Source: Nocardioides jiangsuensis
Lineage (GTDB): Bacteria; Actinomycetota; Actinomycetes; Propionibacteriales; Nocardioidaceae
Direction of reading: 5' to 3'
Length of the DNA: 64,000 bases
Assembly: GCF_019679455.1 (NCBI RefSeq)
Contig: NZ_JAIEZQ010000001.1
Span: 1,722,812 to 1,786,811, forward strand
The first letter of the stretch is position 1. Each line of letters opens with the position of its first letter. Below the pieces are notes generated by a model. It saw only the letters and a program-made list of their open reading frames with translations. It did not search any database and was not told the DNA's origin. Shown here one piece after another: positions 48,571 to 58,100 of the stretch. The translations under genes were made by a program, and so were the position numbers.

Positions 48571-48958
48571 CCTTGGCTCCCCTTTTCATGGCGACTTGGA
48601 TCGTAGTTTCAGCGTAGGAGTAAACGCCGCCTCGCGCCGGATAACCAAAGTGCCCGCGACATGATTTTGCAATTATGGAAGAAATCGACCAAAGCTCGCA
48701 CACGGTGCAACCTCAACAGGCCACTTGGACCGGGACAAAATCTAACGGAATACATGGTTCGACTGATGATTTCGGGCTATTGACCATCATTCCCGAACCA
48801 TCCGTGTGGACCTCGCGAAGGTCTCCGGGAATCATTTTCTAATCTCGTCGCGACGTGCGCGGAAAAGTAACTACAGTGACTTTTCAACGCCGCCATGTCG
48901 GGTTTCGTGTTTTACGACGGGTGGGGGGGGACCGAAATTCACATGGAGGGGGACAGGC
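48571..48958. other. AT-rich divergent control region of the polysaccharide locus
   Basis: 388 bp without a gene, visibly AT-richer than its surroundings. It holds an 8-bp inverted repeat ATGGTTCG (48754-48761) and CGAACCAT (48794-48801) enclosing a TTGACC (48780-48785), an AATCATTTT (48830-48838), a TACAGT that could be a -10 (48872-48877) and the GGAGGGGG ribosome binding site of the oxidoreductase gene. Promoters for both directions must lie here, but no full -35/-10 pair is convincing. AT-rich stretches like this are typical targets of Lsr2-type silencers. Confidence 0.5.
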
Positions 48959-50056
48959 ATGAGCGAGTCCGCTGGTCTGCGCGTGGGCGTGGTGGGTTGT
49001 GGTTACTGGGGGTCGAAGCACGTCCGCGCGCTTCGGTCGCTGGACGCCGTGGGGACGGTGTGCATGATCGACCCGAGCCAGGAGCGCGTGGACAGTCTGC
49101 GTCGCAGCTTCCCGGGTCTGGAGAGCTACGCGCATCTCGGCCAGGCGCTCGACGCGATCGATGCGGTGGTCATCGCGACCCCGCCGAGCACGCACAAGCC
49201 GCTCGCGCTCGAGGCGATCGCGGCCGGCAAGCACGTCATGGTCGAGAAGCCGCTGGCGACGTCGGCCGCCGACGCCCGGGAGATGATCGACGCCGCCAAG
49301 GCGCAGGGCGTGGTCCTGATGGTGGGGCACACGTTCGAGTACCACTCGGCGGTCTGGAGCCTGCGCGAGATGGTCCGGTCGGGGGCCCTGGGCGACCTGT
49401 ACTACCTGGACACGGCCCGTCTGAACCTGGGCCTGTACCAGCACGACGTCAACGTGCTGCTCGACCTCGCGCCGCACGACATCTCGATTCTGAACTACGT
49501 GCTCGGCGCGCAGCCGGTGAGCGTCGAGTGCTGGGCCTCCCGGCACGCGCACCGGCGTCTGGAGGACATCGCCTACCTGCGGCTGTACTACGAGGACCCG
49601 AAGGTGGTCGCCAACGTCCACGTGAGCTGGCTCGACCCGTGCAAGGTCCGGCGGGTGACGATGGTCGGCAGCCAGAAGATGGTGGTCTTCGACGACCTCG
49701 CGGCCGAGGAGCGGATCCGGGTCCACAACAAGGGCGTCGCGCAGCCGGAGACCGAGGGGGACCTCACGCAGGCTCCGATGTCCTACCGGTACGGCGACGT
49801 GGTGTCGCCCTACCTCGTCTTCAACGAGCCGCTCAGCATCGAGGACGAGCACTTCACCGACTGCATCCTGACCGGGATGCGCCCGCTGACCGACGGCGAG
49901 AACGGTCTCGCCGTGGTCGAGGTGCTGGAGGCGGCACAGCGGTCCGTCCAGCAGCGACGGGCCGTGGACCTCTCCGAGGTGCGCGGGGGCCTCGACGTCC
50001 CCGAGCTCGCGATCCCGCGCCAGGCGAACCGGTCGGCCTCCCGGGAGGTGCTGTGA
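48959..50056 (+). CDS. Gfo/Idh/MocA oxidoreductase, WlbA/WbpB-like UDP-sugar 3-dehydrogenase
   Basis: A 365-residue NAD(P)-dependent oxidoreductase. The Rossmann loop is VGVVGCGYWGSKHVRAL, the catalytic lysine is in HVMVEKPLATS near residue 93, and GHTFEYHSAVW and LDLAPHDISILNYVLG carry the substrate-side residues, including the His/Asp typical of WlbA. The next two genes are an aminotransferase and an acyltransferase, the same trio as WlbA-WlbE-WlbB (WbpB-WbpE-WbpD), so it most likely oxidises C3 of a UDP-GlcNAc-derived uronate. ATG 48959 has GGAGGGGG upstream. It opens the plus-strand polysaccharide operon; the stop overlaps the next start. Confidence 0.85.
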   Translation: MSESAGLRVGVVGCGYWGSKHVRALRSLDAVGTVCMIDPSQERVDSLRRSFPGLESYAHLGQALDAIDAVVIATPPSTHKPLALEAIAAGKHVMVEKPLATSAADAREMIDAAKAQGVVLMVGHTFEYHSAVWSLREMVRSGALGDLYYLDTARLNLGLYQHDVNVLLDLAPHDISILNYVLGAQPVSVECWASRHAHRRLEDIAYLRLYYEDPKVVANVHVSWLDPCKVRRVTMVGSQKMVVFDDLAAEERIRVHNKGVAQPETEGDLTQAPMSYRYGDVVSPYLVFNEPLSIEDEHFTDCILTGMRPLTDGENGLAVVEVLEAAQRSVQQRRAVDLSEVRGGLDVPELAIPRQANRSASREVL

Positions 50057-51198
50057 GCCGGCCGGACCTCACGCCGGCCCCCGCTCCGGTGCCCTTCCTC
50101 GACCTGTCCGGGATGACCGCGGACGTCCGGGAGGAGGTGACCGCCGGGTGGAGCGAGCTGCTCGACTCCGGCGCCTTCATCGGAGGGACGGCGGTGGCCC
50201 GCTTCGAGCAGGACTGGGCCGCCTTCTGCGGGACCCGCCACGCCGTCGGTGTCGCCAACGGCACCGACGCCCTGCACCTCACGTTCCGCGCGCTCGGGAT
50301 CGGCGCCGGCGACGAGGTGGTCGTCCCGGCGAACACGTTCGTGGCGACCGCGGAGGCGGTGGTCCTCGCCGGCGCCCGGCCTCGCTTCGCCGACGTCGAC
50401 CCGGACACGCTGCTGATCACCCCGGAGACCCTCGAGGCGGCGATGACGCCCGCCGTCCGGGCGGTCGCGGTCGTCCACCTCTACGGCCAGATGCCCGACA
50501 TGGAGGGGCTGCTCGCGACGGCCGCCCGGCTGGGCATCGACGTGGTCGAGGACGCCGCGCAGGCCCAGGGCGCCACGAGGGGGGAGGCCCGCGCCGGCGC
50601 CCACGGCGTGGCGGGCTGCTTCAGCTTCTACCCGGGCAAGAACCTGGGCGCCTTCGGGGACGCCGGTGCGGTGGTGACCTCCGACGACCGGCTGGCGGAG
50701 ACGCTCCTGTCGCTGCGCGACCACGGCCGGGCCGGCTCCGGGCACTACGACCACGGTCTGCTCGGCCTGAACAGCCGCCTCGACGCGGTCCAGGCCGTGG
50801 TGCTGGCCGCCAAGCTGCGTCACCTCGACGCGTGGAACGCGGCACGGGCCGACCTGATGGCGGTCTACCGCGACCTGCTCGACCCGGACGTCGCGCCGCT
50901 GGTGGGGCGGCTGCAGGGGGGCCGCGGGGTGCACCACCTCGCCGTGACGCGGGTGCTCGACCGTGCCCGGGTGCGGGAGGAGTTGGCCGAGGCGGGTGTC
51001 GCGACCGGCATCCACTACCCGACCCCGTGTCACCTGATGACGCCGTACGCCGGCTACGCGGACGGTCCGCTCCCGGTGACCGAGTCCGCGGCCGCGCAGG
51101 TCCTCTCGCTGCCGCTGTACCCGCACCTGCGCGTCGGGGACGTGGAGCGGGTCGCGAAGACGGTCAACGCCATCGCGCCGAGGAGGTCCGGACGATGA
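50053..51198 (+). CDS. DegT/DnrJ/EryC1/StrS aminotransferase (WlbE/WbpE-like)
   Basis: A 381-residue PLP-dependent sugar aminotransferase. VPFLDLSG is the family N-terminus; GVANGTDALHLTFRALGIG binds cofactor phosphate; VVEDAAQAQGA holds the ring-stacking region; and the PLP lysine sits in CFSFYPGKNLGAFGDAGAV. It should transfer an amino group to the 3-keto sugar made by the preceding dehydrogenase. The GTG start overlaps that gene's stop (GTGA), and its own stop overlaps the next ATG. GIHYPTPCHL near the C-terminus is typical of StrS-class enzymes. Confidence 0.93.
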   Translation: MSRPDLTPAPAPVPFLDLSGMTADVREEVTAGWSELLDSGAFIGGTAVARFEQDWAAFCGTRHAVGVANGTDALHLTFRALGIGAGDEVVVPANTFVATAEAVVLAGARPRFADVDPDTLLITPETLEAAMTPAVRAVAVVHLYGQMPDMEGLLATAARLGIDVVEDAAQAQGATRGEARAGAHGVAGCFSFYPGKNLGAFGDAGAVVTSDDRLAETLLSLRDHGRAGSGHYDHGLLGLNSRLDAVQAVVLAAKLRHLDAWNAARADLMAVYRDLLDPDVAPLVGRLQGGRGVHHLAVTRVLDRARVREELAEAGVATGIHYPTPCHLMTPYAGYADGPLPVTESAAAQVLSLPLYPHLRVGDVERVAKTVNAIAPRRSGR

Positions 51199-51869
51199 GC
51201 GGGTCCGTGCGCGTCGGCGGGCGGCTCCGTGCCGACGACGACGTCTCCGTGGGCTACCCCGCACAGCGGCCGGTCGCCGCGCCCCTCGAGCTCGGCTCCG
51301 ACGCCATGCTCCGCAGCGGGTCGGTGCTCTACCAGGGCAGCGAGATCGGCGACCGGTTCCAGACCGGCCACCACGTGGTGGTGCGGGAGGAGTGCGTGGT
51401 CGGCGACGACGTCTCGATCTGGAGCAACACCGTCGTCGACTACGGCTGCCGGATCGGCGACCGCGTCAAGATCCACTCCAACTGCTACATCGCCCAGTAC
51501 ACCGAGATCGGGGACGACGCCTTCCTCGCGCCCGGCGTCACCATCGCCAACGACCTCTACCCGGGGCGCGGCGACTCGGCGGAGCTGATGTCGGGTCCAT
51601 CGATCGGCGCCGGCGCCCAGCTCGGGGTCAACGTCACGGTGCTGCCGTACGTCAGGATCGGTGCGGGCTGCCTGGTCGGGGCCGGCGCGGTGGTCACCCG
51701 GGACCTGCCCCCGGGGTCGGTGGCCTTCGGCAACCCCGCGGTGGTGCGGGGCAGGGTCGAGGACCTCAGCGACATCAGCAGCCGGGTGGAGGCGGACGAC
51801 CTCTCGTTCTCGAGGTTCCGGTTCGCCTCGCCCGAGCGGGTGCCGAACGGCGACGGGGTACGCCCATGA
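51195..51869 (+). CDS. Left-handed beta-helix N-acetyltransferase (WlbB/WbpD-like)
   Basis: A 224-residue hexapeptide-repeat acyltransferase. Repeats of the [LIV]GxxxxI type run from about residue 45 to 175 (IGDRFQTGHHVVV, VGDDVSIWSNTVV, IGDRVKIHSNCYI, IGDDAFLAPGVTI), followed by the acetyl-CoA end VTRDLPPGSVAFGNPAVVRG. An ANDLYPGRG insertion near residue 118 fits WlbB/WbpD, which acetylates the 3-amino group of the uronate. The start is coupled to the aminotransferase by ATGA overlap, and the stop overlaps the sugar transferase start. The first ~35 residues are a non-repeat cap. Confidence 0.88.
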   Translation: MSGSVRVGGRLRADDDVSVGYPAQRPVAAPLELGSDAMLRSGSVLYQGSEIGDRFQTGHHVVVREECVVGDDVSIWSNTVVDYGCRIGDRVKIHSNCYIAQYTEIGDDAFLAPGVTIANDLYPGRGDSAELMSGPSIGAGAQLGVNVTVLPYVRIGAGCLVGAGAVVTRDLPPGSVAFGNPAVVRGRVEDLSDISSRVEADDLSFSRFRFASPERVPNGDGVRP

Positions 51870-52552
51870 CGAACGCCTGGACGGGGGATTCGCCGGGTGC
51901 CGGCAAGCTCCCTCTGGTCGACGCGGTGCGCGGCTATGCCGGGCAGGGCCTCAAACGCACGCTGGACCTGACCGTCGCCCTGGTGGCCCTCGTCCTCCTC
52001 TCGCCGCTGCTGCTCGCGGTCTACGTCGCGGTGCGGGTCACCAGCCCCGGGGCCGGGTTCTTCCGGCAGACCCGGGTGGGCCTGAACCAGCGGTCCTTCT
52101 CGATGTACAAGTTCCGCACCATGCGCGAGGGCTGTGACCAGACCGTGCACCGGGACTACGTCCTGCGGCTGCTCGCCGAGGAGGTCGAGGCGGAGGGGGG
52201 CCTGTACAAGCTCGAGGACGACTTTCGGGTCACCCGGCTGGGGTCCTGGCTGCGCCGCACGAGCATCGACGAGCTGCCCCAGCTGTTCAACGTGATCCGC
52301 GGGGACATGTCCCTGGTCGGTCCGCGTCCTGCCCTGGCCTGGGAGGTCGAGAACTTCCCGGGGTGGGCGATGACCCGGTTCACGGTCCGGCCCGGTCTGA
52401 CGGGGCTGTGGCAGGTGAGCGGGCGCAGCCGCCTCACCATGCTCCAGGGGCTGCGGCTCGACGCGGTGTACGTCGTGAGGAGGACCTTCTGGTTCGACCT
52501 GGTCATCCTGCTGCGGACCGTCCCCGCCGTGCTGGGGCGGGGAGCTCGCTGA
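51866..52552 (+). CDS. Initiating phosphoglycosyl transferase (bacterial sugar transferase)
   Basis: A 228-residue monotopic phosphoglycosyl transferase, the short PglC-like type without the multi-helix N-terminus of WcaJ/WbaP. One hydrophobic membrane segment lies at about 32-58; then [37 protein letters not shown] with the catalytic Asp-Glu pair, and [16 protein letters not shown]. It should load the first sugar phosphate onto undecaprenyl phosphate at the inner face of the membrane, starting repeat-unit assembly. It overlaps both neighbours (ATGA before, TGATG after). Confidence 0.92.
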   Translation: MTNAWTGDSPGAGKLPLVDAVRGYAGQGLKRTLDLTVALVALVLLSPLLLAVYVAVRVTSPGAGFFRQTRVGLNQRSFSMYKFRTMREGCDQTVHRDYVLRLLAEEVEAEGGLYKLEDDFRVTRLGSWLRRTSIDELPQLFNVIRGDMSLVGPRPALAWEVENFPGWAMTRFTVRPGLTGLWQVSGRSRLTMLQGLRLDAVYVVRRTFWFDLVILLRTVPAVLGRGAR

Positions 52553-54207
52553 TGGTCGAGTCGCCGGAGGACCTCGGCAGCGGCCGGGGCACCGCCCGCG
52601 ACTCGCTCGTGGTCGGGGGCTGCACCGCGGTGAGCCGTGCCACCGGTGTGGTGCGGGTCGTGGTGGTCGGCGCCGTGCTCGGGCCGACGTACTTCGGGAA
52701 CACCTTCCAGCTCACCAACTCGCTGCCGAACTTGATCTACTACGGGTTCCTCGCGGGCTCGCTGTTCTCCTCGCTGCTGGTGCCGGCGCTCGTGCATCAC
52801 ATCGACCGCGCCGACCGGGCACGGAGCGCCGCGGTCAGTGGTGGCTTCCTGGGCGTGGCGTGGGCCGTGATGGCGCTGGTGGTCCCGGTCGCCGTGCTCG
52901 CCCTGCCGCCGCTGCTCCAGGTCGTGGGCTCGGACCAGTCCGCGGTGGCCACAGCCCAGGTCGACCACGCCCGGCTCCTCATCCTGCTGACCGCTCCGCA
53001 GGTCTTCCTCTATGCGCTCGCCGGTGCGGCCACCGCGGTGATGAACGCCCACCGTCGGTTCGCCCTGGCCGCTGCCGCGCCCGCGGTCGAGAACCTCGGC
53101 GTGATCGCCGTCCTGGCGCTGGTGCACGTGCTGTACGCCGGGTCGGGCACCGAGTCGGCCTCGCAGCCCCTCGGGAAGCTGCTGCTGCTCGGCCTCGGCT
53201 CGACCGCGGCGGTCGCCGCGCACGCCGCCCTCCAGTGGTGGGGGGCGCACCGGTGCGGCGTGCGGCTCCGGCCGCGCTGGGGCTGGCGCGACCCGGAGGT
53301 GGTGGTCGTCGTACGCCGTGCGGTCCGGTCGCTCGCGCAGGCGGGGCTGCTCGCGCTCCAGATGCTGACCCTGCTGCTGCTCGCCAGCCGCGTGGCCGGC
53401 GGCACCGTGGCGCTCCAGATGGCGCTCAACTTCTACTACCTCCCCGTGGCCCTGGTGGCCACCCCCGTGGGCCTGGCGCTGCTCCCGCGGCTGTCCCGGC
53501 TGCACCGCGACGAGGACCGCGGACCGTTCGGGGAGGCGTTCGTGGGTGGTCTCGGGCTGGCCCTCTTCCTCGCGGTGCCGGCGGCGGTGGGCTACCTGCT
53601 CCTGGCCGGCCCGGTGGCCCACGTCGTCCTCGCGGGGCAGATGAGCTCGGAGGCGGGGTTCCTGATGCTGTCGGGGTCCCTGGCCGCCCTGTCCCTTGGA
53701 CTCGTGGGACAGACCTGCTTCTTCGTGGCGACCCAGGCCGCCTACGCCCGGGGCGACACGCGCACCCCCCTGGTCTCCATGGCGATCCAGGCCGCGGTCT
53801 GCCTGGCCCTGTGCACCGGCGCCGCGCTGAGCAGATCGGGGGAGGTCGCGGTCGTGCTGCTCGGCGGCTCCTACGCGGTCGCCTCGCTGGTGGGCGGCGG
53901 CCACCTGCTGCGCCGTGTCCTGGTCGTGCACGCCGGGGGCGGTCACGGCCTTCTCCGCTCCTTCGGGCGGGTGCTCGTCGGGGCGCTCCTCATGACGGGA
54001 CCGGTGGCGCTGGTCGTGCGCGGCGTGGTGCCGGCGGACGGCGGCCGCGCGGCCTGGTTCCTGGCCCTGGTGCTCGGAGGCCTCGTGGGGCTCGCGGTGT
54101 TCTTCGGGAGCCAGGTCCTGCTGCGCTCGCCGGAGCTGGCCTCGCTGCGCTCGGCGGTGCGCCGCCCCTCCACCGCGGTCGTCGCGGGACGGGGCGCGGA
54201 GTCATGA
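52552..54207 (+). CDS. MurJ/Wzx-like MOP superfamily lipid-linked oligosaccharide flippase
   Basis: A 551-residue membrane protein with about 14 hydrophobic helices. The N-terminus [52 protein letters not shown] closely follows the MurJ/MviN pattern, including the R-x-x-G-x-x-R element. In this position, between the initiating transferase and the polymerase, it should flip the undecaprenyl-linked repeat unit to the outside. It is thus likely a polysaccharide-dedicated member rather than the housekeeping MurJ, which in actinobacteria usually lies near the chromosome origin. The stop overlaps the polymerase start. Confidence 0.85.
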   Translation: MVESPEDLGSGRGTARDSLVVGGCTAVSRATGVVRVVVVGAVLGPTYFGNTFQLTNSLPNLIYYGFLAGSLFSSLLVPALVHHIDRADRARSAAVSGGFLGVAWAVMALVVPVAVLALPPLLQVVGSDQSAVATAQVDHARLLILLTAPQVFLYALAGAATAVMNAHRRFALAAAAPAVENLGVIAVLALVHVLYAGSGTESASQPLGKLLLLGLGSTAAVAAHAALQWWGAHRCGVRLRPRWGWRDPEVVVVVRRAVRSLAQAGLLALQMLTLLLLASRVAGGTVALQMALNFYYLPVALVATPVGLALLPRLSRLHRDEDRGPFGEAFVGGLGLALFLAVPAAVGYLLLAGPVAHVVLAGQMSSEAGFLMLSGSLAALSLGLVGQTCFFVATQAAYARGDTRTPLVSMAIQAAVCLALCTGAALSRSGEVAVVLLGGSYAVASLVGGGHLLRRVLVVHAGGGHGLLRSFGRVLVGALLMTGPVALVVRGVVPADGGRAAWFLALVLGGLVGLAVFFGSQVLLRSPELASLRSAVRRPSTAVVAGRGAES

Positions 54208-55661
54208 CGACGGCGCTGCCCGCGAGGCGCACGCACTCCCCGGTGCCCCGGACGGCGGGGGTCGCGGTCGCGATCGTGGTCTGCGCGGCCGGGCTCGGGG
54301 TGCTCGTGGCGACCCTGCCGCTGGTCGCGGTGCTGCTGCTCGCCGGCGGGGCGGTCGCGGCGTGGGTCTGGGTCCGGCCGGACGCCGCCGCGCTGCTCGT
54401 CATCGGGGTCACTCCGCTCGTGGCCGGGATCGACCGCGGCAGGCTGCTGCCGCTGCTGCGTCCCAACGAGGCCCTGGTGGTCTGCCTCAGCGCGGTGCTG
54501 GTCGTCCGGGCGCTCGTCCTGCTCCCGGTCGGCGCCCGTCCGCGGGTGCGGCTGAACCGGCTCGAGTGGTCGCTGGTGGCGATGGCGGTGGCCAGCTCCG
54601 TCGTACCCCTGCTGTGGATGCTGGCCCGGGGGCTGTCTCCGACCGGGGACGACGTCAGCCACGCGCTCGTGCTGTGGAAGTACCTCGCGGTCTACGTACT
54701 GGTCCGGGTCACGGTCACCACCGAGCGGCAGGTCCACGCGTGCCTGTGGGTGTCGGTCGCGGCGGCGACCGTGGTCGGGGCGGTCGGGGTACTCCAGGCG
54801 CTCGACCTCCTCGGCGTCCGTCAGCTGCTGCTCGGGCTGTACGTCCCGTTCGGGCACGTCGGCGCGCTGGCCCAGCCCCGGGGCGGGTCGACCCTGGCCC
54901 TCCCGGCTGCGACCGCGGACCTGCTCATCTTCAACTTCGCCCTCGTCATGGGGCTGTGGTGGAAGGGCAGGCGCCACGGCCTGCTGCTGGGTGCGGCCGG
55001 AGCCGTCTTCGTCCTGGGCACGTTCGCGGCCGCCGAGTTCTCGAGCTTCTTCGGGCTCGTGGTCGGCTCCGTCGTGGTGGCCGCGGCCCTGGGCCGGCTG
55101 GACCTGCTGCGGTGGGCGCCCCTGGCCCTCGCCGGCGGGCTGGCGGCGGTGTGGCCGGTGGTGGAGCACCGGCTGATGGGCTTCCAGAGCGTGCACGGGC
55201 TCCCGGTGAGCTGGACCACGCGGCTCACGAACCTGCAGACCTACTTCTGGCCCGAGCTCTTCTCGGGCTCCAACCCGCTGCTCGGCGTCCGCCCATCGGC
55301 CCGCGTGGCGGTCCCGTCCCAGGGCACCGGCTTCGTCTGGATCGAGAGTGGCTACACCTGGCTGCTCTGGGGCGGCGGGATCCCGCTGTTCGCCGCCTTC
55401 GTCTACTTCGTCTTCCTGTCCTCGCGCCTGATGTGGCGGCGCTGCCGGCCGCTGTCCCGCTGGAGCGGCGTGGCGGCGCTGGGTGCGCTCACCGGGGTGT
55501 CGGTCGTCACCGCGCTGATGGTGTTCGACCCCCACCTCACCTACCGGGGTGCCGCGGACTGCCTCTTCTCGTTGCTCGCGCTCGCGACGGTCGGCGCCTC
55601 GGCCGCCGGCTCGTCCGAGCCCCTGCCCCAGTCGCACCAGATGATCGGAGACCCACCATGA
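54204..55661 (+). CDS. O-antigen ligase/polymerase family membrane protein
   Basis: A 485-residue polytopic protein with about 11-12 membrane helices. The long outside loop between helices, with [40 protein letters not shown] and [24 protein letters not shown], follows the Wzy/WaaL (O-antigen ligase) pattern: an arginine before a hydrophobic stretch, a GxNPLxGVxP motif and a glutamate before a final helix. It probably polymerises flipped repeat units on the outer face of the membrane. The start overlaps the flippase stop (ATGA), and the stop overlaps the next start. Confidence 0.85.
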   Translation: MTTALPARRTHSPVPRTAGVAVAIVVCAAGLGVLVATLPLVAVLLLAGGAVAAWVWVRPDAAALLVIGVTPLVAGIDRGRLLPLLRPNEALVVCLSAVLVVRALVLLPVGARPRVRLNRLEWSLVAMAVASSVVPLLWMLARGLSPTGDDVSHALVLWKYLAVYVLVRVTVTTERQVHACLWVSVAAATVVGAVGVLQALDLLGVRQLLLGLYVPFGHVGALAQPRGGSTLALPAATADLLIFNFALVMGLWWKGRRHGLLLGAAGAVFVLGTFAAAEFSSFFGLVVGSVVVAAALGRLDLLRWAPLALAGGLAAVWPVVEHRLMGFQSVHGLPVSWTTRLTNLQTYFWPELFSGSNPLLGVRPSARVAVPSQGTGFVWIESGYTWLLWGGGIPLFAAFVYFVFLSSRLMWRRCRPLSRWSGVAALGALTGVSVVTALMVFDPHLTYRGAADCLFSLLALATVGASAAGSSEPLPQSHQMIGDPP

Positions 55662-57040
55662 CCCGCACGACCGCACCCCAGCCTGGAGGAGGGGGTCTCC
55701 TGCGCACCTACCTCTGGCTGGTCCTGGCCACCATCGCACTGACGGTGGTGGCCGCGCTCCTCGCCCTGGGAGAGCAGGAGCGCACCTACACCTCGACCGC
55801 CCAGGTCGTGGTCAACCCGGAGATGACCGGCGGCGGGGCCCCGATCCTGCCGCAGATGGGGACCGAGCGGGCGAAGGTCGAGTCCGGCGACGTCGCCGCC
55901 GCGGCGGCGGAGCGGATCGGGACGGACGTCGAGACCGCCTCGGAAGGCCTGTCCGTCACCGTGCCGGTGGACACCAACGTGCTCGCCATCAGCTATACGG
56001 CCGGAACGGACAGCCAGGCCCGCGAGGGCGCAGAGGCGTTCACCCGGGAGTACGTCGACTACCGCAACGCCGACAGCAAGGTGAGGGTGGCCGAGGTGAT
56101 CAGCGAGGCCGAGCTGCCGGAGGCCTCGCCGCCGAACTATCCGCTGGTGGGTGGTCTGGCGCTGGTCGCGGGCCTGGTCCTCGGGGTGGCCGCGGCCTTC
56201 GCGTGGGACCGGACGCGGGACCGGCTACGCGGCACGGCCGACGTCCGGCAGGTCACGGGGCTGCCGGTCCTCGCCTCGGTCCCGCGGGCCCGGTCCGGCT
56301 CGGACCCGCTCGCGCCTCCCGTCCGCATCCGGCAGGCCTTCGGCTACCTCGCCGCGCAGCTCACCAGCCTGACCGAGAACAAGCGCCGCGACGTCGCCGT
56401 GCTGGTCACCAGCCCCCGGTCGGGGGCAGGGACGACCACGGTCGCCGCGCAGACCGCGATCGCGCTCGCGGAGCTCGGCCGTGACGTGGTCCTGGTCTCC
56501 GCGGACGTGCAGCGGCCGTCGCTGCCCCGGCTCTTCGGCGTCGACAACGTGCCCGGCCTCACCGAGGTTCTCGACGGCGTGTGCACCCTCGAACGGGCCC
56601 TGCACACCACCGGGACGCCCGGCCTCCGGCTGCTCGCGGCCGGAGCGTCACCGGGGGCGACGGTGCGGTTCAACCTCGAGGACCTCGAGCTGCTCATCGG
56701 CCGGCTGTCGGGTGACGGGATCGTGGTCATCGAGGCGCCGCCGGTGCTGGAGGCACCGCAGTGCGTGGCCCTCGCGGACCGGGTCGACCTGGCGGTGCTG
56801 GTCACCGACCAGCGGCCCGGGTCGCGGTCGGACGCCGCGGCCGCCGTGGAGATCCTGGGCCGGACCGACGCGCGCCTGGCCGGCTGCGTCGTGAACACCC
56901 CGCGCCGCTCCCTGCGCCGGACGGCGGAGCCGGAGGGTGACACGAGGTCGGAGTGGCAGCAGTCCCTGCAGCAGTCCCTGGAGAGCCCCGGGGTCGCGCC
57001 CGCGGTCCTGGTCGAGAATGCGCAGCACCGGGCCCGGTGA
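55658..57040 (+). CDS. Wzz/BY-kinase-like chain-length protein with degenerate ATPase motifs
   Basis: 460 residues. A Wzz-type domain spans ~1-190 with membrane helices at ~15-37 and ~165-188 ([20 protein letters not shown], with the Pro-rich motif before it). A CpsD/Wzc-like domain follows to residue ~420. Its Walker A reads SGAGTTTVA, with no Lys where GxGKS/T is expected; Walker A' reads VSADVQRP instead of DxDxR; Walker B reads VVIEAPP, with Glu in place of Asp. The ~60-residue C-terminus has no tyrosine. It probably sets chain length as a scaffold rather than as an active tyrosine kinase. It is coupled to the polymerase by ATGA, and the following gene starts 23 nt inside it. Confidence 0.85.
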   Translation: MTRTTAPQPGGGGLLRTYLWLVLATIALTVVAALLALGEQERTYTSTAQVVVNPEMTGGGAPILPQMGTERAKVESGDVAAAAAERIGTDVETASEGLSVTVPVDTNVLAISYTAGTDSQAREGAEAFTREYVDYRNADSKVRVAEVISEAELPEASPPNYPLVGGLALVAGLVLGVAAAFAWDRTRDRLRGTADVRQVTGLPVLASVPRARSGSDPLAPPVRIRQAFGYLAAQLTSLTENKRRDVAVLVTSPRSGAGTTTVAAQTAIALAELGRDVVLVSADVQRPSLPRLFGVDNVPGLTEVLDGVCTLERALHTTGTPGLRLLAAGASPGATVRFNLEDLELLIGRLSGDGIVVIEAPPVLEAPQCVALADRVDLAVLVTDQRPGSRSDAAAAVEILGRTDARLAGCVVNTPRRSLRRTAEPEGDTRSEWQQSLQQSLESPGVAPAVLVENAQHRAR

Positions 57041-58100
57041 CCGCCTCCGCCGGGCCCTGCCCCGGCGGGGGCGGGTCGGCGACCGGGACGGGGAGGGGCG
57101 CGCGCCCCTGGCACCCTGGCTCCGCTGGCTGATGCTCGTGCCGCTGCTCCTGGTGACCCTCGTCGTGGTCCGCCAGGAGGTGCCGGCCGTGACGTCGTCC
57201 GCGGACCCGGTCAGCTCGTCGCCGCCCCCGGACACCGGCTGGTTCCGGACGCTGCCCGCGGGCTCCTGGACGCAGCTGCCCGACGACCGGACCTGCACCG
57301 AGCGGGTCCGGCGCTCGACCTGGGAGCCCCGGCCCGACAACCACACGCCCAACCGCACGACGCCCGACGTCGAGACGGTGCACGCCTCGTTCGCGGCCCG
57401 GCCGCGAGCCGTCGCCGGCGGGTACGACGACCGCTGGGACTCCTGGCTCCCGCAGCGCGTGACCGGCGCTCACACCGGCACGACCGACGAGAACATCCAG
57501 TGGGCGGCCTGCAAGTGGGGGATAGCGGACAACCTGCTCCGTGCGATCGCGGTCCGCGAGTCGGCGTGGTTCCAGTACCAGGTCTACCCCTCGGGGCGCT
57601 GCGTGGCTCAGGTCGGCTGCGGCGACATGACGACCGGCGACGTCCCCGGGCACCGCTTGTTCTGTACGGCCGTCAGCCGACACGGCTACGACTACCGGCA
57701 GGACTACCCGGCGGGGGTGTGCCCGAAGACGTACTCGATCGTCGGGGTGATGTCGTGGCACGACCCCCGGTGGGGCCCGATGCCGGAGAACCAGAACGGC
57801 ACCTTCCCCTTCAACCGCGACTCGACCGCGTTCGCCCTGGACTACCTGGGCGCGTTCCTGCGCGGCTGCCAGGAGGGATGGCTTCACTGGCTCGGCAACA
57901 CCGGTGACGGCAGCTACGCCGCGGGGGAGACGTGGGGCTGCGTCGGCGCCTGGTACGCCGGGTCGTGGCTGACCCCGCCGGCCCGGGAGTACGTCGGCCG
58001 GGTCCGGGCCGCGCTCGACGACCGGGCCTGGCTCACCTCGGACTGGGCGGCGTACGAGCCGCCCTGCTCACCGGCGTACGGCTGTCCGCGCGGCCGCTGA
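57018..58100 (+). CDS. Membrane-anchored lytic-transglycosylase-like protein
   Basis: A 360-residue protein with a basic N-terminus, one membrane helix (about 35-53, WLRWLMLVPLLLVTLVVV) and a large outside domain. The domain has CKWGIADNLLRAIAVRESAWFQYQVY, which fits the SLT/lysozyme core with catalytic Glu in RES, followed by YSIVGVMSWH in the place of the GLMQ segment. Eight or more cysteines (CTER, CKW, CVAQVGC, CTA, CPK, CQEG, CVGA) suggest disulfides. It could cut peptidoglycan or polysaccharide to allow export or set length. The start is ATG 57018, inside the end of the preceding gene. Its 3' end overlaps the convergent GT gene by 33 nt. Confidence 0.72.
   Translation: MRSTGPGDRLRRALPRRGRVGDRDGEGRAPLAPWLRWLMLVPLLLVTLVVVRQEVPAVTSSADPVSSSPPPDTGWFRTLPAGSWTQLPDDRTCTERVRRSTWEPRPDNHTPNRTTPDVETVHASFAARPRAVAGGYDDRWDSWLPQRVTGAHTGTTDENIQWAACKWGIADNLLRAIAVRESAWFQYQVYPSGRCVAQVGCGDMTTGDVPGHRLFCTAVSRHGYDYRQDYPAGVCPKTYSIVGVMSWHDPRWGPMPENQNGTFPFNRDSTAFALDYLGAFLRGCQEGWLHWLGNTGDGSYAAGETWGCVGAWYAGSWLTPPAREYVGRVRAALDDRAWLTSDWAAYEPPCSPAYGCPRGR

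Noticed and set aside
48571..48958. Insertion-element remnant suggested by low G+C
   Set aside because: No terminal inverted repeats, target duplication or transposase fragment; divergent promoters explain the composition.
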